Shown piece by piece: positions 1-7,629 of a DNA stretch of 64,000 nt (the stretch's first letter is position 1; each line of letters opens with the position of its first letter). The DNA lies in the NCBI RefSeq assembly GCF_030403505.1, contig NZ_JAUEMJ010000004.1, forward strand, positions 248,001 through 312,000, given 5' to 3'. Source of the stretch: Glycomyces tritici (GTDB lineage Bacteria > Actinomycetota > Actinomycetes > Mycobacteriales > Micromonosporaceae). The notes beneath the pieces are model-generated. The model was not told the origin of the DNA. It did not search any database and saw nothing but the letters and a program-made list of their open reading frames with translations. Both the position numbers and the translations under genes were made by a program.

Positions 1-29
1 GCGGTCAAACCGGGCAGCGACGAAAGGGT

Positions 30-77
30 GGGTGGCGGGGTGGGGTCGGGTGGCGGGGTGGGGTCGGGTGGCGGGGT
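30..77. repeat. 18-bp G-rich tandem repeat, about 2.6 copies
   Basis: The unit GGGTGGCGGGGTGGGGTC occupies 30-47 and 48-65, and its first 11 bases recur at 66-76. The copies are identical. The plus strand is almost free of C, with several runs of three or four G, so a G-quadruplex is possible. Confidence 0.8.
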
Positions 78-120
78 TGCAGGTTCGTTCCGGGGTGGGC
101 GGGGACTCATGGACGGGGGC

Positions 121-298
121 GTCTTGGCTTGCGGCGCGGTGGGGCCGGGGCGGGGACTCGCGAACGGGGTCTTGGCTTGCGGTGCGGTGAGGCCGGGGCG
201 GCGCTCGCGCCCGGGGGCGTCTTGGCTTGCGGTGCGGTGGCGCGGTGGGGCCGGGGTGGCGACTCGCGAACGCGGGCGTCTTGGCTTGCGGCGCAGTG
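121..298. repeat. Four-copy degenerate direct repeat
   Basis: A 21-bp core beginning GTCTTGGCTTGCGGYGCRGTG starts at 121, 169, 219 and 278, so spacing is 48, 50 and 59 bases. Between cores, variants of GGGGCCGGGGCGG and GACTCGCGAACG recur in the first, second and third intervals. The repeats are too close and the spacers too similar for a CRISPR array; this is an imperfect minisatellite. Confidence 0.75.
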
Positions 299-769
299 GG
301 ACCGGGGCGGAATGTGAGGATCTTGTACGCCTGTGGGTGATGACGGTCGGGGGCTGTTCGAGGGATACTTGAGGTACGTACAGGGATAGGAAATTTGTAC
401 AGGTGTCGGGGCTGGTGTAAGCAGACTAAGCCAAGCCTCTGGCCGAACCGACAAACCGACTTGTTTCGAGGCACTCAGCCCCCATCGGGGGTTCCAGATC
501 TCATCCCCGTGCCATCGCCCGCAGCTGTCCGCGCCCCCGATGGGCCGTGACTGGGTGGACGATCCTGGTCCGGATCACCCTCACCAGAAGGAAGCACCTC
601 ACTCGGAGGCGTCTTCAACCCCAGCCAGACCCGCCAGCGCGATCGGCATGCGCCAGGTTGAGCAATTGAGGACTCGACCCGGCAGCACCGACACCACGTC
701 CATGGCGACCCCGTCAGACAGCGGGTGCAGTCGACCGAACCGGCTCTACCTGCTCACCGCCGCCCGCAT

Positions 770-1171
770 TCAGAGTGCGCCGACCTGGCACCAGCGCCTG
801 GTCTGCGGCAGCAGGAGGAACGGCATCGTCAACACCGCTGGAACCACCATGCAGGCCGCGTAGGCCCACATGCCGCCGATGTTGAAGACCTGGGCGATGA
901 GCAGCAGTGGAATGACCGCGCCATGCGCGATCACCGCAGCCCACCACAGGAACCGCGACCCGAACCAGACCCCGAAAGAGAGCACGAGCTCGACGGCCCC
1001 GATCACCAGCAGGGGCCTGCCGACCGCTCCCATGTCACCGAAGTCCTGCACGTCTCCCATCGAGATCAGCAGCCCGGCGATGACGAAGCAGTAGAGAGGA
1101 GGACCGATGCCCGCGACGATCGCAGTCCATGGCGGCACCGGCCGCCGCTCCGGGCCCCGTTCATGCACCAT
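770..1171 (-). CDS. Small four-helix membrane protein
   Basis: A 133-aa protein with four hydrophobic segments (about residues 14-34, 45-65, 68-90 and 95-117) and short polar ends, so an integral membrane protein. I do not recognise the family; the size and four-helix plan resemble DoxX-like or DUF-type small membrane proteins, but I see no diagnostic motif. The ATG at 1171 is chosen because it lies 11 bases inside the end of the upstream lipoprotein gene, continuing the overlapping pattern of this cassette. A longer frame reaches 1372, but its extra part is Ser/Arg/Thr-rich shadow sequence. Confidence 0.6.
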   Translation of the reverse strand: MVHERGPERRPVPPWTAIVAGIGPPLYCFVIAGLLISMGDVQDFGDMGAVGRPLLVIGAVELVLSFGVWFGSRFLWWAAVIAHGAVIPLLLIAQVFNIGGMWAYAACMVVPAVLTMPFLLLPQTRRWCQVGAL

Positions 1172-1736
1172 CGACTCGCGCGCCTTCCGGGATGCTGTCG
1201 TGTTCGGGCTGGACGCCGCCGAGCGGCGGGGGGACCGTGAAGTTCTCGTCCACCGCGACGCATTCGGGCCCGCCGCCGAGCGAGACCTCGATGGAGACCT
1301 GGCCCCAGACCACGTAGTTGAGGCCGATGCCGTCTTCGCGGACGGCCCTGGCGTGCGAGACGGCGCCCGCATCGTCGCGGTCGACCTCGACCTCGTGGCC
1401 CTCGGCCTTCCAGAACTCGGCCAGCGCCTCCGGGTAGGTCTCCCGCACGAGCGGGTCCTCCCAGGTCGATTCGGGGAACACGTACGAGAGGTGGACGGTG
1501 TCGTGTCCGTCGAGCACCTCGTTGCGGTCCACGCCGTGCAGACACTCCTCGAGGTCGACGAGCCGCGCCCCGAATCCGGGGAAGTCCTCCAGCTCCGCGA
1601 TCGACTCCGCGACGAATCCCTCCATCGCGGCCAGCGCCTCGGTGTCGTTGAACTCCTCGTTCACCTGCGGTCCCGTGCAGGCGGTCGCTCCGAGCGCGAG
1701 GGCCGCTGCGCCGAGCCCGACTGCACTGCGGGTCAC
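1161..1736 (-). CDS. Lipoprotein paralogous to its upstream neighbour
   Basis: A 191-aa protein that starts with GTG, its start overlapping the stop of the upstream gene as GTGA. The N-terminus is a signal peptide ending in GATAC, a plausible lipobox with the lipid-bearing cysteine at residue 20, so it should be membrane-anchored outside the cell. Mature residues about 35-175 align with the 190-aa protein encoded just upstream: both have LxDFPGF, a tyrosine-valine-phenylalanine strand, PLVRETY, then a W...G...H pattern, a REDGI/RPDGI segment and a closing PPxGGV...G/P segment. The pair looks like a gene duplication in which one copy is exported and one is not. Function unknown; an immunity or chaperone role beside the hydrolase is inference. 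Confidence 0.65.
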   Translation of the reverse strand: MTRSAVGLGAAALALGATACTGPQVNEEFNDTEALAAMEGFVAESIAELEDFPGFGARLVDLEECLHGVDRNEVLDGHDTVHLSYVFPESTWEDPLVRETYPEALAEFWKAEGHEVEVDRDDAGAVSHARAVREDGIGLNYVVWGQVSIEVSLGGGPECVAVDENFTVPPPLGGVQPEHDSIPEGARVDGA

Positions 1737-2305
1737 AACGAGTCCTCGTAGGAATCGGGCGAGTCGAACGGGTCCACCGCGTCGCGGTCGACCGGGACGC
1801 CTTCGGGGAAGTACTTGCCGACCTTGTCGTACCGGCCGCCGGGCCTCACGCCGCCGGTGGGCGGGACGTACTCGATCGTGTCGTGATCGCTGGCCGTCAC
1901 CGGGCCGGACTGCACTCGCAGCACGGTGTAGCCCACGGCCCAGTACCAGAGGGCGATGCCGTCGGGCCGGATCGCGACCAGGCTGCGGTCGACGCGGTCG
2001 GGCTTCTCCTTCACGGCGTCGCGGGTGATCGTGTAGCCCAGCGCGGTCCAGTGCTCGCGGAGCACGTCGAGGTAGGTCTCGCGGACCAGCGGCGTGGCGG
2101 AGTCGGGGAGCGAGAAGACGTAGGTGATCTCGACGATCGTGAACCCCTGCACGTCGATCCCGTTGTGGGTCGCGGGCAGCTCACCCCAGATGCGCTCTTT
2201 GAAGCCCGGGAAGTCGGGGAGCACGGCGACGGCGTCCGCCGCCGCGGCCTCCATGGGCGCGTAGGCCTCGGCCTGCGTGTACTGCGGTTCAGGCGGGTGG
2301 TCCAT
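1733..2305 (-). CDS. Soluble paralogue of the adjacent lipoprotein
   Basis: A 190-aa protein without signal peptide or membrane helix. It begins MDHPPEPQYTQ and carries the same core as the following lipoprotein gene (LPDFPGF near residue 30, PLVRETY near 72, RPDGIALWYW near 113, PPTGGVRPGG near 149), with an acidic tail. The ATG at 2305 has GGAGG five bases upstream. It lies 78 bases after the stop of the DUF1023-type hydrolase and overlaps the next gene. I do not recognise the family; its position after a probable secreted hydrolase suggests an immunity protein, which is inference only. Confidence 0.6.
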   Translation of the reverse strand: MDHPPEPQYTQAEAYAPMEAAAADAVAVLPDFPGFKERIWGELPATHNGIDVQGFTIVEITYVFSLPDSATPLVRETYLDVLREHWTALGYTITRDAVKEKPDRVDRSLVAIRPDGIALWYWAVGYTVLRVQSGPVTASDHDTIEYVPPTGGVRPGGRYDKVGKYFPEGVPVDRDAVDPFDSPDSYEDSL

Positions 2306-2383
2306 GGAGTCCTCCAGGATCTTGCGGACCGGCGGCAGGGCGGCGAGGGCGCGGTGCCGCCGGGAGCCGGGTCAGGGCGCGCG

Positions 2384-4171
2384 TCATCGCTGGCCCGTGG
2401 CGATGTCGGCGAGGGTCTCGCGTCCGGCCATGTTGGTGTCGTCCCAGTAGGTGCTGTGGTTGTTGGCGTTCCAGGCGCCGGTGTCGCTGTGGTAGGTGTT
2501 GCCGCCGAAGTCGTCGCCGGTGGGGTCGGCCCCGTGGAGGAAGTCCGGGGTGAGATGGATGGGGTCGAGCGAGTTCCTGGTGGCCCAGACGTTGTCCTCG
2601 TCCACGCCGAGGGCGCTGGCGGTGTCGGTGCCGACGCCCGGGGAGGCGACGAAGACGAGGTTGTCGGCGTCGATGCCGTCCTTGGTGGCGGCGTGGCCGA
2701 TCACGGTGGTGCCGTAGGAGTGTCCGGTGAGGGTGTGGTTGGTGTGCTCCTGCCCGGTGGCGCTGAGGCCCTGGGTGAAGTTCTCGAGGTCTTCGCTCGC
2801 GCCGTCGGCCCATCGCTCCTGCATGGCTTCGGGAACGATCGTGTCGGGGGCGTCGTAGCCGAGCCATGCGATGGTCGCGTTCGCGGTTCCGGGCGAGTTG
2901 AGTTGCGCGTCGCTCTGCATGGTCTCGGCGCGGTTGAGGAGGCCGCCGGCTCCGGCCAGGTTCGCAGTGGTGCCGGGGACGAGGGTGTTGACGTTGTCGG
3001 CGGTGTCGGGGTTGCCGATCGAGACGATCGCCCGGCCGCTGTCCTGGGTGCCGAAGCCGAGCAGGTAGTACGGCTGCTGCGGTTCGGGGCCTTCGGCGAG
3101 GGCGGGGGTGCCGTCGTCGTCGGTGATGCGGTCCTGGAGGGCGGCGAGGTCGTCGCGGTCGCCTTTGAGGCCGTCGAGCTCCTCCTTGGCCTGCTCGTAC
3201 TCCTCGGACTCCGGGTCCAGGCCTTGCAGCGCCTGCTCTTTGGCTGCGATCCGGGTGTCGAGTCCTTCGATGTCCCTGTCGAGGACGGTCCGGTTGGCGG
3301 TGTCGCGGGATTCGGTGGGGATGCCGTCGACGGGGCCGACCCATTCGGGGTGCTCCTCGATGAGGGCTTGGCGTTCGGATTCGCTGAGCCCTTCCCACCA
3401 CTGGTTGACCTGTTCGGGCGACATGCCGGAGGTGCCTTCGGCGATGGCCTTCGCCTCGTCGGCGACCTCTTCGGTGACGCCTTCCTTGTAGTCGTCGACG
3501 AGGTCGTCGTAGGTCGCGCCGAGGTGGGGCGGGAGTTCGGTGGGGTTCTCGCGCATCTCGGAGAGGGCGGCGGCGGCTTCGTCGTCGGCGTCGTGGGCGC
3601 GGGACATGACGGCGCGGAGCCAGTCCTGGTACTGGCCGGCGAGGCCGATGGCGGTGCCGTAGAGGTCGACGCTGTCGAAGAGGATCTTGAGGGTGTCGAC
3701 GTCCCAGAAGCCGTCGGGTTTCTTCACGCCGCACATGTCGCAGAGCCACTGCGGCGGGTTGAGGCTGAGGATCGCCCGGTGGAGGCCGCCGGAGAGGTTG
3801 ACGTCGTACTCGCGGTGGGGGCCTTCGATGTCGAAGTCGTGCTGCTCGATGAGCGGGATGAGTTCTTTGAGCTCGTTCTGCTCCTTCTCGAACGCGTCGG
3901 CGGCTTCGAGGAGGGTGGTGGCGATGCGGGTGCTGGCGTAGTCGGAGAGGTCGTCCTCGTAGCGGTCGGCGGTCATGCCGATGTGGTCGCGCACCTGGGT
4001 GGCGGTGTCGGACTCGTAGTGCTCGGTGCTGAGGTGGCCTTCGATGACGTCGGTGCGCAGGCGCTCGGTGTGGGCGAGCTGCTGGTCGACGTAGGTCTTC
4101 CAGGATTCGCCGAGGGCGCGGACGGCGCCGCAGTCGAGGTCGCGGAGGTGCTCCCAGGTCATTTCGCTCAT
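2384..4171 (-). CDS. Alpha/beta hydrolase of the DUF1023 type with long helical N-terminus
   Basis: A 595-aa protein. The C-terminal third (about residues 370-580) is an alpha/beta hydrolase: a YYLLGFG strand, IVSIGNPD, IAWLGYDAPDT, and the nucleophile elbow GHSYGTT, whose serine is the likely catalytic residue, followed by SPGVG and a late histidine-rich HLTPD...NNHSTYW segment. This order matches the actinobacterial DUF1023 hydrolases. The first 350 residues are largely charged and alpha-helical, with an EQNELKELI segment and, near 300, a coiled-coil stretch (LDTRIAAKEQALQGL), like the leaders of WXG/LXG-type secreted proteins. The ATG at 4171 overlaps the upstream WXG-like gene by four bases. 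Lipase or toxin substrate unknown. Confidence 0.75.
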   Translation of the reverse strand: MSEMTWEHLRDLDCGAVRALGESWKTYVDQQLAHTERLRTDVIEGHLSTEHYESDTATQVRDHIGMTADRYEDDLSDYASTRIATTLLEAADAFEKEQNELKELIPLIEQHDFDIEGPHREYDVNLSGGLHRAILSLNPPQWLCDMCGVKKPDGFWDVDTLKILFDSVDLYGTAIGLAGQYQDWLRAVMSRAHDADDEAAAALSEMRENPTELPPHLGATYDDLVDDYKEGVTEEVADEAKAIAEGTSGMSPEQVNQWWEGLSESERQALIEEHPEWVGPVDGIPTESRDTANRTVLDRDIEGLDTRIAAKEQALQGLDPESEEYEQAKEELDGLKGDRDDLAALQDRITDDDGTPALAEGPEPQQPYYLLGFGTQDSGRAIVSIGNPDTADNVNTLVPGTTANLAGAGGLLNRAETMQSDAQLNSPGTANATIAWLGYDAPDTIVPEAMQERWADGASEDLENFTQGLSATGQEHTNHTLTGHSYGTTVIGHAATKDGIDADNLVFVASPGVGTDTASALGVDEDNVWATRNSLDPIHLTPDFLHGADPTGDDFGGNTYHSDTGAWNANNHSTYWDDTNMAGRETLADIATGQR

Positions 4172-4542
4172 GGGCGCACCGGCGGGGAGGAGGTGTTCGC
4201 GCCCGGACGCTCGGGGTAGAGGTCGCCGGCGACGGACGCGAAGGTGCCGGCGTTGTAGTCGTCGACCTCGACGGCTTCCTCGGCGCAGACGGCGAGGTAT
4301 TCGCCGGTGTTGCCGACGAGGCCGCAGAATCCGCCGGCGCGGTGGACCTGCCACCATTCGCCGGCGGCTTCGAGGGCGGGGCCGAGTGCGGTGGCGGCGT
4401 CTTTGAGGGGGCCTGCGGCTTCGGTGTTGGCGGTGGCCATGGCGGTGGCCTGGCCGTCGGCTTCGGCTTCGATCTCGAAGAGGATCTCGACGGATTTGCG
4501 GACCTCGTCGGGGTCCATGGCGAAGACGTCAGCGCCCGCCAT
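4168..4542 (-). CDS. Small WXG-like helical protein
   Basis: A 124-aa, mostly helical protein. An alanine-rich first half (MDPDEVRKSVEILFEIEAEADGQATAMATANTEAAG, cut here into its obvious helix) is followed by EWW near residue 62, in the place where WXG100 proteins have their turn, then HRAGGF and an EYLAVCAEEAVEVDDYNAGTF helix. It ends in a flexible proline-serine tail. It overlaps the hydrolase start as ATGA, so the two are translated together. Known relatives of this arrangement act as partners that escort a toxin or hydrolase to a type VII-like secretion system; that role is inferred here. Confidence 0.6.
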   Translation of the reverse strand: MAGADVFAMDPDEVRKSVEILFEIEAEADGQATAMATANTEAAGPLKDAATALGPALEAAGEWWQVHRAGGFCGLVGNTGEYLAVCAEEAVEVDDYNAGTFASVAGDLYPERPGANTSSPPVRP

Positions 4543-4671
4543 GGGCGGCCTTCGGGTAGGGCGGGGTCACCAGGGGGGCAGGGGGCATGGTTCGAGTCCT
4601 CGGGGGTAGGAACGAATCTTTCGCTCACTATAACGACCCGAGGCAACTACAGCCAGATTTGAGTCTGCGTG

Positions 4672-5130
4672 TCAGGCCTGGATGCGGGCGAGGACGCGCT
4701 TGGCGAGCTCGCCCATCTGGCGCATCTCGGCGTCGTCGAGCTCGTCGAAGACGAGGCTGCGGACGAGCTTGACGTGGCCGGGTGCGGCCTGGGCGAGGCG
4801 TTCGCGGCCAGCGTCGGTGAGGCGGGCGAGGGTGGAGCGGCCGTCGTCGGGGCAGGCGAAGCGCTCGATGAGGCCTTCGCTCTCGAGGCGGCGGGCGACG
4901 TGGGAGAGGCGGGAGAGCGAGCCGTTGCAGAGGAAGGCGAGGTCGCTCATGCGCATCGTGCCGCCTTCGGCGTGTTCGAGGCCGACGAGGACGCAGTACT
5001 CGAAGTGGTTGAGGTCGGCGTCGCGGCGCAGTTGCACTTCCAGGGCTCCGGGCAGTCGCATGACCACGCCGATGAGCGCCAGCCAGGTCGTCATCTCCGC
5101 TTCGTCGAGCCAGGGCGCTTCATCACTCAT
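4672..5130 (-). CDS. MarR-family transcriptional regulator
   Basis: A 152-aa winged-helix regulator. Residues about 40-65 (LNHFEYCVLVGLEHA) and 68-95 (RMSDLAFLCNGSLSRLSHVARRLESEGLIER) form the helix-turn-helix, followed by the wing DDGRSTLARLTDAGR, the standard MarR signature. Such proteins bind palindromes as dimers and let go when bound by a small phenolic or oxidised ligand. It is transcribed away from the dioxygenase gene, and both start codons flank two TTGA-N4-TCAA palindromes, so repression of both genes is likely. Confidence 0.9.
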   Translation of the reverse strand: MSDEAPWLDEAEMTTWLALIGVVMRLPGALEVQLRRDADLNHFEYCVLVGLEHAEGGTMRMSDLAFLCNGSLSRLSHVARRLESEGLIERFACPDDGRSTLARLTDAGRERLAQAAPGHVKLVRSLVFDELDDAEMRQMGELAKRVLARIQA

Positions 5131-5151
5131 GCAACAAGCTTAACTGGACTA

Positions 5152-5165
5152 CTTGATACATCAAG
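5152..5165. promoter_or_regulatory. Operator-like palindrome 1 (MarR/dioxygenase)
   Basis: CTTGAT-AC-ATCAAG, a perfect 6-bp inverted repeat around two bases, 21 bases upstream of the MarR start. It shares the core TTGAN4TCAA with the second palindrome. Confidence 0.6.
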
Positions 5166-5180
5166 AATCCCGCGCTAGGT

Positions 5181-5198
5181 TCGTTGAAGGTTCAACGA
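5181..5198. promoter_or_regulatory. Operator-like palindrome 2 (MarR/dioxygenase)
   Basis: TCGTTGAA-GG-TTCAACGA, a perfect 8-bp inverted repeat around two bases, ending three bases before the AGGAG ribosome site of the dioxygenase gene. Its placement would block transcription initiation or the start of the message. Centre-to-centre distance from palindrome 1 is about 31 bases, three helical turns, so both dimers would lie on one face. Confidence 0.65.
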
Positions 5199-5211
5199 TT
5201 CAGGAGTGATG

Positions 5212-6072
5212 ATGTCCGGTCGACCCGGCGCCGCATTCGACGCCTTCCTCGCGGACGCCGCGCCCGCCGCGGCCGAGCGGCGCGACTGGGCGCCCGAGGA
5301 CGGCGCCCTCCCAGCGCTGTACCTGAGCCACGGCGCGCCGCCGCTGTTCGACGAAGCCGCGTGGATGGGCGAGCTCTTCGCCTGGGCGCAGCGCCTGCCG
5401 CGACCCAAGGGCATCCTCATCGTCTCGGCCCACTGGGAGGCCGCGCCGCTCATGATCTCCAGCCCCGCGGCCGGGACCCCGCTCGTGTACGACTTCGGGG
5501 GCTTCCCCGAGCGGTACTTCAAGATGCGGTACGAGACGCCGGACGCGACCGCGATGGCGCGCCGGGTCGCCGCGGCGATGCCCGACACCGAACCGCTGCA
5601 CCAGCACGCGAGCCGCGGCCTCGACCACGGCGCGTGGGTGCCGCTCAAGGTCATGTACCCGGATGCGGACGTGCCGGTGCTGCAGATGTCGATCCCCACG
5701 CACGACCCGGACCGCCTCATGGCGATCGGGGCGCGGCTGCGGCCGCTGCGCGAGGAGGGCTACCTGGTGGTCGGGTCGGGGTTCATGACCCACGGCCTGC
5801 CGTTCATCGACTTCCACCGCCCCGACCAGATTCCCGGGTGGTCGGCGGACTTCGACGATTGGGTCGCGGACGCCTTGGCGCGCGGTGACATCGAGGAGCT
5901 GGCGCGGTACCGCTCGCAGGCGCCGGGGATGCCGTACGCGCACCCGACGGTGGACCACTACGTGCCGCTGTTCGTGACCTACGGTGCCGCGAGCGAGCAG
6001 GAGCAGGCCGCGACCACCGTCATCGACGGGTACTGGCTGGGCCTTTCGAAGCGCTCGTTCCAGCTCAACTGA
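5212..6072 (+). CDS. Class III extradiol ring-cleavage dioxygenase (DODA/LigB type)
   Basis: A 286-aa enzyme of the LigB/YgiD superfamily, which uses Fe(II) or Zn to open dihydroxylated aromatic rings. Visible motifs are LYLSHGAPP near residue 40 (metal histidine), SAHWEA near 80 (second histidine), DHGAWVPL near 138 and GSGFMTHGLP near 190. Family length is usually 250-290 aa, so it is complete. GTG and two ATG codons stand in a row at 5206, 5209 and 5212; the last is chosen because AGGAG at 5202-5206 then has a five-base spacer. It is divergent from a MarR gene with operator-like repeats between, the usual arrangement for phenol or quinone-inducible dioxygenases. Actual substrate unknown. 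Confidence 0.88.
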   Translation: MSGRPGAAFDAFLADAAPAAAERRDWAPEDGALPALYLSHGAPPLFDEAAWMGELFAWAQRLPRPKGILIVSAHWEAAPLMISSPAAGTPLVYDFGGFPERYFKMRYETPDATAMARRVAAAMPDTEPLHQHASRGLDHGAWVPLKVMYPDADVPVLQMSIPTHDPDRLMAIGARLRPLREEGYLVVGSGFMTHGLPFIDFHRPDQIPGWSADFDDWVADALARGDIEELARYRSQAPGMPYAHPTVDHYVPLFVTYGAASEQEQAATTVIDGYWLGLSKRSFQLN

Positions 6073-6217
6073 ACTTTTCTGGGGCCCGGCCACGGGGCAG
6101 GCCCTCAGACCGCGGGTAGGTGATCGTCAAATCCCGGCCCGCACGCGCCGTCCGCGCCGCACCCACCATGCGGCCGGACGGCGCACCTCTGTCTGCTGCG
6201 CGTTGCCTGCCGTGCCG

Positions 6218-6913
6218 CTACTTGAAGCCGCGGTGCATCGCGACGGCGCCGCCGGCGAGGTTGCGCCAGGCGACCTTCCGGAAGCCGGCCTTGACGATGC
6301 GGTCGGCGAACTCGGCCTGGTCGGGCCAGGCCATCGTCGTGTCCGAGAGGTACTGGTACGCCTCCGGATCGGAGGCGACGCGGGAGGCGACCTTCGGCAG
6401 CACGTGCTTGACGAACACGCCGTGGGCCTTGCGGTAGGGCTTCCAGACCGGCTGGGAGACCTCGCACAGGACCATCCGGCCGCCGGGCGCGAGGACGCGG
6501 CGGATCTCAGTGAGGCAGGCGTCCAGGTCCACGACGTTGCGGATGAAGAAGGAGCCGGTGACGGCGTTGAACGCGTCGTCGGCGAACGGCAGGCGCAGCG
6601 CGTCGGCGTTCACCAGCGGCACCTGGCGGTCCTTGTGGTGCTTCAGCATCTCGAGGGAGAAGTCGACGCCCACGACGTCGGCGCCCGACTTCGCGAGCTC
6701 GGCGGTGGAGACGCCGGTGCCCGCGCCGAGGTCGAGGCAGCGCTCGCCCGGCTGGAGGCTCAGCGCCTCGCGGGTCGCCTTGCGCCACCGCTTGTCCTGC
6801 CCGGCGACCATCACGGTGTTGGTGCGGTCGTAGCCCGGCGCGACCCGGTCGAACATCGCCGCGATGCGGCCGGGTTCTTTACGCGGGGTATTCGCTTCGT
6901 TCGCCTCGATCAC
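6218..6913 (-). CDS. menG: Demethylmenaquinone methyltransferase
   Basis: A 231-aa SAM-dependent methyltransferase of the UbiE/MenG family, which adds the methyl group in the last step of menaquinone synthesis. Features: PGRIAAMFDRVAPGYDRTN near the start (the UbiE N-terminal signature), SAM motif LDLGAGTGVST, VGVDFS, ADALRLPFAD, the GSFFIRNV segment (family FGIRNV) and GGAVAMHRGFK at the C-terminus. The frame extends to 6940, but that ATG touches a terminator hairpin; GTG at 6913 has AAGG eight bases upstream and gives the usual family length. The two genes upstream on this strand include a deaminase that may belong to the same pathway. Confidence 0.9.
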   Translation of the reverse strand: MIEANEANTPRKEPGRIAAMFDRVAPGYDRTNTVMVAGQDKRWRKATREALSLQPGERCLDLGAGTGVSTAELAKSGADVVGVDFSLEMLKHHKDRQVPLVNADALRLPFADDAFNAVTGSFFIRNVVDLDACLTEIRRVLAPGGRMVLCEVSQPVWKPYRKAHGVFVKHVLPKVASRVASDPEAYQYLSDTTMAWPDQAEFADRIVKAGFRKVAWRNLAGGAVAMHRGFK

Positions 6914-6943
6914 TCGCACAGCCTTGCACACGGGAAACATAAA

Positions 6944-6980
6944 ATCCGCCGGAGCCCTGTCGGTGTGGGCCCCGGCGGAT
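6944..6980 (-). terminator. Rho-independent terminator before menG
   Basis: ATCCGCCGG at 6944-6952 pairs with CCGGCGGAT at 6972-6980, with an inner GCCC/GGGC pair. On the minus strand the stem is followed by TTTTATG. It ends transcription coming from upstream on the minus strand, eight bases after the stop of the small candidate ORF at 6988. Confidence 0.7.
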
Positions 6981-6987
6981 CAAGGGG

Positions 6988-7152
6988 TTATATCGGACGC
7001 GCGCGGGGTAACGCGGCGCGGGCGGCCCTGAGGGAGCAGGGAGCCGCTCGCTCGCCCTGGAGGAAGGCTGGAGAGAGAACCTCGCGATGGATCGACGGGA
7101 ACGCCTGGGGCGCACCGGAAGGCGATGCGGTGCGCTCGAGTGAGCGGTCCAT
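6988..7152 (-). CDS. Candidate 54-aa small protein
   Basis: A 54-codon frame beginning MDRSLERTASPSGAP. Its ATG has AAGGAGG four bases upstream, one of the best ribosome sites in the window, and its stop lies eight bases before a terminator hairpin. The protein is basic and rich in Ala, Arg, Ser and Pro with no membrane helix and no known motif. Composition is like random high-GC sequence, so the evidence is the start and stop signals, not the protein. It may be a real small gene, a regulatory leader or chance. Confidence 0.3.
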   Translation of the reverse strand: MDRSLERTASPSGAPQAFPSIHREVLSPAFLQGERAAPCSLRAARAALPRARPI

Positions 7153-7629
7153 GGCGCCTCCTTGTCGCGTTCGGTTCGTCATGAGCGCGGACCGGTGTCG
7201 ACCCCGGCTGGGATGACGCTGAGAGATCCCCCGAGTGCGGCCTGCGCTACACGACCACATTGACGCATGGAAGCTGTGATGTCGATCTATGAAGCCGAAC
7301 CGTTATCCCGTGTAACCCTTCCGATAGCAATGGCGTGCCGGTTTTCACAGAGAGCGATGCACTCGTATGCGTTCGTCGGATAACCGCAGGTTGCACCGTT
7401 TTGCGGGTCGGTGTCCAGCTTGAGCGGGCGGCCTGCAAAGGGGCGGCTTGCAAGGTCGGAATGCGAAAAAACGGCGGGGCGCGCATGCGCGCCCCGCCTT
7501 CTCCAGGGGATACACAGAGAGGCGAGCCTCTCCGGTGAAGGAAGTCGTCCAGCCTGCGTTCAGGCCTTATTCAGCATCGCGCTTGCGGGCCCGATCGACA
7601 AGTGACGAGATCGAAGCGTTATTCACGGC
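7153..7629. other. Intergenic region upstream of the small ORF
   Basis: About 480 bases without a supportable gene. It holds a strong terminator (7473-7498) and a second short hairpin, GAGAGGC-GA-GCCTCTC, at 7517-7532. Base composition around 7250-7400 is clearly lower in GC than the flanks, as expected for promoter DNA serving the minus-strand small ORF. Confidence 0.4.
7473..7498 (-). terminator. Rho-independent terminator after the deaminase operon
   Basis: A perfect 26-base palindrome (GGCGGGGCGCGCA and its complement). On the minus strand it is followed by a G-TTTTTT tract (AAAAAA at 7466-7471 on plus). It lies about 130 bases beyond the stop of the amidohydrolase gene. Confidence 0.85.

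Larger units (their letters stand above)
1..769. other. Non-coding stretch at window start
   Basis: No open frame here has a ribosome site or a recognisable product. The first 310 bases are G-rich tandem repeats (listed separately). From about 360 to 430 the base composition falls locally and contains the self-complementary GTACGTAC and two GTACAGG-like words, which could be promoter DNA. A small CCCCC-ATC-GGGGG hairpin sits at 479-491. The rest, up to the end of the minus-strand membrane gene at 770, shows nothing I can name. Confidence 0.5.

Noticed and set aside
121..298. CRISPR array
   Set aside because: Repeats are degenerate, the intervals of 48-59 bases share sequence, and no cas gene is present. 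No CRISPR elsewhere in the window.
1883..4219. A 778-codon plus-strand open frame antisense to the hydrolase cassette
   Set aside because: Its Val/Gly/Glu-rich composition is the mirror of high-GC codon use on the minus strand, where a DUF1023 hydrolase with motifs lies.
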